45,275 nt of DNA from Candidatus Omnitrophota bacterium (GTDB taxonomy: Bacteria > Omnitrophota > Gorgyraeia > Zapsychrales > JANLHA01). Below the pieces are notes generated by a model that saw nothing but the letters and a program-made list of their open reading frames with translations, was not told the DNA's origin and made no database searches. Both the position numbers and the translations under genes were made by a program. Within the stretch, counting starts at the first letter, position 1; each line of letters starts with the position of its first letter. The stretch spans positions 1 through 45,275 of the forward strand of contig JAGOJP010000004.1 of assembly GCA_017995055.1 (NCBI GenBank), written 5' to 3'. Of the stretch, positions 41,787 to 45,275 are shown one piece after another.

Positions 41787-42632
41787 ATGGAATTAAATTC
41801 TGTGGACGCAGGGAACACCAGAAAAATTAAAAGGGTAGCCATTCTCGGGTGCGGGGCTATTGGCTCGAGAATTGCGCATGCCATTAAAAAAGACCTGCAG
41901 TCCTCATGCTCTTTAAGCGGTATCTACGATATTGACCCGTCTAAAACCGCAAAATTGGAACACGATCTTTCCGAAGACAATCTTATCAAGGATTCCTTTC
42001 CCGCCCTGCTGCAGGATTGTGATATCCTTGTCGAAGCGATAAACTCTGATATCCATGACTTCCTTCAAATGGCTTTGGAAGCCAAGAAAGATGTTCTCAC
42101 GGTCAGCGTTGGGAAGCTGCTCAACGCTGAAGACCTGTTGGCTTTATCGATTAAAAACGGCTGTGCCCTTCTGATCCCATCGGGCGCGATTGCCGGGATC
42201 GATGCCGTGAAATCAGCGTCCTTAGCCTCGATATCAAAAATTACATTGACCACCCGTAAGCCGATCGCCGGGTTCTCCCAGAACCGCTATATCGAAGACC
42301 GGGGGATCAACCTCGAGGATATCACAGGAGAAACCTGCCTCTTCGAGGGAACCGTCGATGACGCCGTGCGGTATTTTCCAAGAAACATCAATGTCGCGGC
42401 CACGCTGGCGCTCGCCTCACATGCAAAATCGAAAATCGTCATCCGCCTCCTGACATCACCGGGATATACAATAAACTCCCATGAAATAGACATCCAAGGA
42501 GATTTTGGGCATATGATAAGCCGCACCGAAAATGTGGTTTGCCCAGATAACCCGAAAACGAGTTATCTGGCGGTGCTGTCGGCTGTCCAGACACTTAAAG
42601 AATTTTGCAGTGGGATTCGTGTCGGCACGTAG
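41787..42632 (+). CDS. nadX: L-aspartate dehydrogenase NadX-like
   Basis: A 281-residue protein with an NAD-binding start AILGCGAIGSRIAHAI (18-33) and the family segments VEAINSDIHDFL, VSVGKLLN and LIPSGAIAGIDAVKSASLASI. The later RNINVAATLALAS and SRTENVVCPDNPKTSYLAVLSAVQTL are those of aspartate dehydrogenases. These make iminoaspartate from aspartate for NAD synthesis in place of NadB. No nadA or nadC is seen nearby, so the NAD role rests on family. It is the last enzyme of the arg-lys-cofactor run, 23 bases after panC. Confidence 0.85.
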   Translation: MELNSVDAGNTRKIKRVAILGCGAIGSRIAHAIKKDLQSSCSLSGIYDIDPSKTAKLEHDLSEDNLIKDSFPALLQDCDILVEAINSDIHDFLQMALEAKKDVLTVSVGKLLNAEDLLALSIKNGCALLIPSGAIAGIDAVKSASLASISKITLTTRKPIAGFSQNRYIEDRGINLEDITGETCLFEGTVDDAVRYFPRNINVAATLALASHAKSKIVIRLLTSPGYTINSHEIDIQGDFGHMISRTENVVCPDNPKTSYLAVLSAVQTLKEFCSGIRVGT

Positions 42633-42664
42633 TTTCAACTATTTATTAGAAAGGAGGTGAAACT

Positions 42665-42967
42665 ATGGCTAAAAAGGTAGCTAAAGTCGGAGTCAAAAAA
42701 GAAAAGGGATACCTTTACTTTGTAGACAAAGACGGTGATGTTTCTTGCGCGATCATGGCTCGAGGCAGCAAAAAGGGTGGAAAACCGAAAAAAGTCGCGA
42801 AAGTCGGCGTCAAGAAAGAGGTCGGTAATCTGTATTTTATCGACAAAGACGGGGATATCGCCTGCGCCAAGATGGTCCGGGGCGGTTCCAAGAAGAAAAA
42901 GAAAGCGGCAAAGAAAACCTCAGCGAAGAAAAGGAAGCCCGCCAAGAAAACCGCAAAAAGAAAATAG
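42665..42967 (+). CDS. Lysine-rich two-repeat protein with histone-H1-like tail, copy 2 (100 aa)
   Basis: A 100-residue very basic protein. Residues 4-75 are two 39-residue units reading KVAKVGVKKE.G.LYF.DKDGD..CA.M, each with one Cys (28 and 67). Residues 76-100 are a tail of Lys, Ala, Arg, Ser, Thr and Pro like those of bacterial histone-H1-like proteins. The ribosome site AAGGAGGTGA (42651-42660) is nearly a perfect match to the 16S tail, which suggests strong translation. It lies 32 bases after nadX and is closed by a terminator. The paralogue at 12549 has a shorter tail. A nucleic-acid-binding role is suggested by the tail only. Confidence 0.8.
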   Translation: MAKKVAKVGVKKEKGYLYFVDKDGDVSCAIMARGSKKGGKPKKVAKVGVKKEVGNLYFIDKDGDIACAKMVRGGSKKKKKAAKKTSAKKRKPAKKTAKRK

Positions 42968-42984
42968 CAGCGTTGACGTGAAAA

Positions 42985-43023
42985 AAAATAGCCCCTGTTA
43001 TAAACTATAACAGGGGCTATTTT
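42985..43023 (+). terminator. Rho-independent terminator after the two-repeat gene
   Basis: A perfect 18-bp stem: 42985-43002 (AAAATAGCCCCTGTTATA) pairs with 43006-43023 across a 3-base loop. The right arm ends in TATTTT. It closes the long run that begins at argC and, with its symmetric A and T ends, could also work for transcripts from the other strand. Confidence 0.85.
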
Positions 43024-43055
43024 AGATTACACTTTCCCTAATCAGCAGTCGATTG

Positions 43056-43061
43056 TATAAT
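43056..43061 (+). promoter_or_regulatory. Possible -10 for uvrA
   Basis: TATAAT lies 47 bases before the uvrA start. The -35 region (TTTCCC at 43033-43038, 17-base spacer) is poor. Only a tentative promoter, but the strong terminator just upstream means uvrA needs one. Confidence 0.35.
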
Positions 43062-43107
43062 ATTAATTTCATAAAACAACTGGCCCATACCCTCCGGGGT
43101 GATTTCT

Positions 43108-45275
43108 ATGCAGACGGAATCCATATTTATCAAAAATGCCAATGAGCACAACTTAAAAAACGTTAACCTCGCGCTCCCCCGGAATCAATTTATCGTTATC
43201 ACCGGGTTAAGCGGGTCCGGGAAATCCTCCCTGGCCTTTGACACCATTTATGCGGAAGGGCAACGCCGCTACGTGGAGAGTCTGTCCGCTTACGCCCGCC
43301 AGTTCCTGGAACAATTACAAAAACCGAACGTCGAATCGATCAGCGGGCTTTCCCCAACCATTTCGATTGAACAAAAAACCATAAGCCATAATCCCCGCTC
43401 AACCGTTGCGACCCAGACTGAGATTTACGATTATTTAAGAGTTTTGTTCGCCAGGGTCGGCACGCCTTACTGCCACCGGTGCGGCAAAGAAATCACGCAG
43501 CAGTCCAACGAGGAAATGGTGAAACAACTGATGGCTCTTCCGGAAGGGACCTCCCTGATCATCCTCGCTCCATTCATCCGGGGGAAAAAGGGGGAATACA
43601 AAGACATCCAGAAACAGATCAGCAAAGCGGGATTTATCCGCATGCGTATTGACGGGGAGATTTATGAAGTCACGGACACAATCAAACTGGACCGATATAA
43701 AATCCACCACATCGAAATTGTTGTCGACCGCCTCTCGTTGAAACCCTCAATCCGCCAACGCCTGACCGACTCCCTGGAAACGGCCCTGAAAATCGGCCAG
43801 GGGATCGTCATGGTCAACTTTAATCAAAAGTACCCCGAAAAAATATTCAGCGAAAATTATTCCTGTATCGACTGCGGCATCAACCTGACTGAAATTGAGC
43901 CGCGCATCTTCTCATTCAACGCGCCTTACGGAGCATGCCCGGATTGCAACGGCTTGGGCACAAAAATGGAAATCGATCCGGAGTTCCTTGTGGAGGACCC
44001 CTCCAAGCCATGGGTCAATGCCATCGCCTCCTGGGGCAAGGGACGGAGGAATTATTTGATGTATTACCGGGCCGTCTTGCGGGAAATCGCCCATCTCTAT
44101 GACGTCGACACGACCCTCCCGTTCCGCAAATTAACTCCAAAATTCAAAAAAATTATTTTTGAAGGATCCGATGATATTATCTGGGACAGACAGTTTGAAG
44201 GCCTGCAAAAATACCTCAAACGGCTGTTCGAGGAAACAGACAGCGACTGGCTTAAAGATGAGGTGTCCCGTTACATGTCCAGCCTCCCGTGTCCGACATG
44301 TCACGGCAACCGCCTGAAAAAAGAATCCCTGGCGATCAAGATCAACGGGTTGAACATCGCTCAAGTCTGCGCGATGTCTATCAAGAAAGTTAAAGACTAT
44401 TTCAGGCACCTGGAATTAAATGAGACACAACGGCACATCAGTGAACCGGTGATCAAGGAAATCATCCGGCGCATTGATTTCTGCATTAATGTGGGGCTGG
44501 AGTATCTCACCTTAGACCGGAAAAGCGGAACACTCTCCGGAGGGGAGGCCGAACGCATCCGTTTGGCCACCCAGGTGGGGTCCGGGTTGGTCGGAGTCGT
44601 CTATATCCTGGACGAGCCCAGCATCGGCCTGCACCAGAAAGACAATGAGCGTCTTTTATCGACCCTACAGTCTTTAAGAAATATGGGAAACACTTTGATC
44701 GTGGTCGAACACGATGAAGCCACAATCCGCGCGGCGGACTACGTGGTTGACCTGGGCCCCGGCGCCGGTGAATTCGGAGGGCAGGTGATGTATGCCGGGG
44801 ACGTTCCCGGGCTGTTAAAATCGTCCGAGTCATTGACCGGGCAGTACCTGCGCGGGGAGAAGCGCATTCCGGTTCCGCCCCAACGGCGGGCCATGGGAGG
44901 GACAAAACACTTGACGATTATCGGCGCTAGGGAAAACAACCTTAAAGACATCAACGTTTCCATCCCTCTGGGGGTCTTTGCCTGCGTCACCGGAGTTTCC
45001 GGATCAGGGAAATCAACCCTGGTCAATGATATCCTGTATAAAGCCCTCGCCCAAAAATTATATCAGGCCCGCGACAAACCCGGACAATTCCGTCAAATAA
45101 AGGGCATCGAACATATCGATAAGGTGATTGAAGTGGACCAGACCCCGATTGGCCGGACGCCCCGCTCCAACCCGGCCACATACACCGGTGTCTTTAGCCT
45201 CGTCCGCGAACTTTACAGCCGGCTGCCGGCGTCTAAAAAACGCGGGTTCAAGCCGGGGCGGTTCAGCTTCAACGT
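43108..45275 (+). CDS. uvrA: Excinuclease ABC subunit A UvrA (3' end cut by window)
   Basis: Translation from the ATG at 43108 runs open for 722 codons to the window edge. UvrA proteins have about 940 residues, so roughly 220 are missing. It has a first Walker A, GLSGSGKSS (33-41), DTIYAEGQRRYVESLSAYARQFL, a zinc-type YCHRCG in the first part, a second zinc-finger-like CPDCNG and CPTCHGNRL, the ABC signature TLSGGEAERIRLA, and a second Walker A, GVSGSGKST, near the end. UvrA finds DNA damage with UvrB at the start of nucleotide excision repair. The start gives the family N-terminus (IFIKNANEHNLKNVNL). Confidence 0.97.
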   Translation, partial: MQTESIFIKNANEHNLKNVNLALPRNQFIVITGLSGSGKSSLAFDTIYAEGQRRYVESLSAYARQFLEQLQKPNVESISGLSPTISIEQKTISHNPRSTVATQTEIYDYLRVLFARVGTPYCHRCGKEITQQSNEEMVKQLMALPEGTSLIILAPFIRGKKGEYKDIQKQISKAGFIRMRIDGEIYEVTDTIKLDRYKIHHIEIVVDRLSLKPSIRQRLTDSLETALKIGQGIVMVNFNQKYPEKIFSENYSCIDCGINLTEIEPRIFSFNAPYGACPDCNGLGTKMEIDPEFLVEDPSKPWVNAIASWGKGRRNYLMYYRAVLREIAHLYDVDTTLPFRKLTPKFKKIIFEGSDDIIWDRQFEGLQKYLKRLFEETDSDWLKDEVSRYMSSLPCPTCHGNRLKKESLAIKINGLNIAQVCAMSIKKVKDYFRHLELNETQRHISEPVIKEIIRRIDFCINVGLEYLTLDRKSGTLSGGEAERIRLATQVGSGLVGVVYILDEPSIGLHQKDNERLLSTLQSLRNMGNTLIVVEHDEATIRAADYVVDLGPGAGEFGGQVMYAGDVPGLLKSSESLTGQYLRGEKRIPVPPQRRAMGGTKHLTIIGARENNLKDINVSIPLGVFACVTGVSGSGKSTLVNDILYKALAQKLYQARDKPGQFRQIKGIEHIDKVIEVDQTPIGRTPRSNPATYTGVFSLVRELYSRLPASKKRGFKPGRFSFN

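Noticed and set aside
1-45275. tRNA, rRNA, CRISPR, riboswitch or transposase genes
   Set aside because: I read the intergenic stretches on both strands for these and saw none. Small RNAs without strong structure could be missed by eye.

Overview
The window reads as a gene-dense chromosomal segment of an uncultured Gram-negative-type bacterium. The best guess is a Candidatus Omnitrophota (PVC superphylum) genome. This is inferred from the LL-diaminopimelate aminotransferase (DapL) lysine route, the arg-lys-cofactor supercluster, the fused membrane/spermidine-synthase protein and the overall codon and GC character. No 16S or other marker proves it. I see no rRNA, tRNA, CRISPR array or transposase gene. 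Every gap between genes is shorter than 300 bases.

Region 1 (1-7.9 kb): a small tautomerase and an L-2-hydroxyglutarate oxidase-like flavoprotein, then a complete SUF iron-sulfur assembly operon (Nfu-type carrier, Rrf2-type regulator, sufB, sufC, sufD, sufS, sufU) behind its own promoter. A 16-base palindrome lies just ahead of sufB, and its left part recurs in the promoter ahead of the Nfu gene.

Region 2 (7.9-11.7 kb): murB and ispH on the minus strand, ispG divergent on the plus strand, and a small VOC-fold protein. IspG and IspH are the last two [4Fe-4S] enzymes of the MEP isoprenoid pathway, so the SUF operon next door makes the cofactor they need.

Region 3 (11.7-17.7 kb): an accessory stretch. 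An AT-rich island (about 11.8-13.2 kb) carries an unrecognised 176-residue protein, a lysine-rich protein with two 39-residue repeats and a small membrane protein. After it come a secreted TPR-like protein, a large fused membrane/spermidine-synthase-like protein, and a PHP-type histidinol phosphatase. The 3' end of the phosphatase gene is duplicated on the far side of the spermidine-synthase-like gene.

Region 4 (17.7-27.6 kb): folate genes (folE, a FolM-like pteridine reductase, folB, a short folK), fxsA, an RlpA-like gene, fatty-acid genes (fabG, acpP, fabF), a LeuB-like dehydrogenase, asd, truA, and rplM-rpsI with a strong terminator. Two copies of a 102-104-base double-hairpin repeat flank the block from the pteridine reductase to fabF in opposite orientations.

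Region 5 (27.6-43.0 kb): a 15-gene same-strand run, argCJBDFGH-lysA-dapFABL-folK-panC-nadX, which makes arginine, lysine/diaminopimelate, and folate, pantothenate and NAD precursors. Asd in region 4 supplies the aspartate semialdehyde. The run ends with a second copy of the two-repeat lysine-rich protein, here with a histone-H1-like tail, and a perfect 18-bp terminator hairpin. uvrA follows and is cut by the window end.
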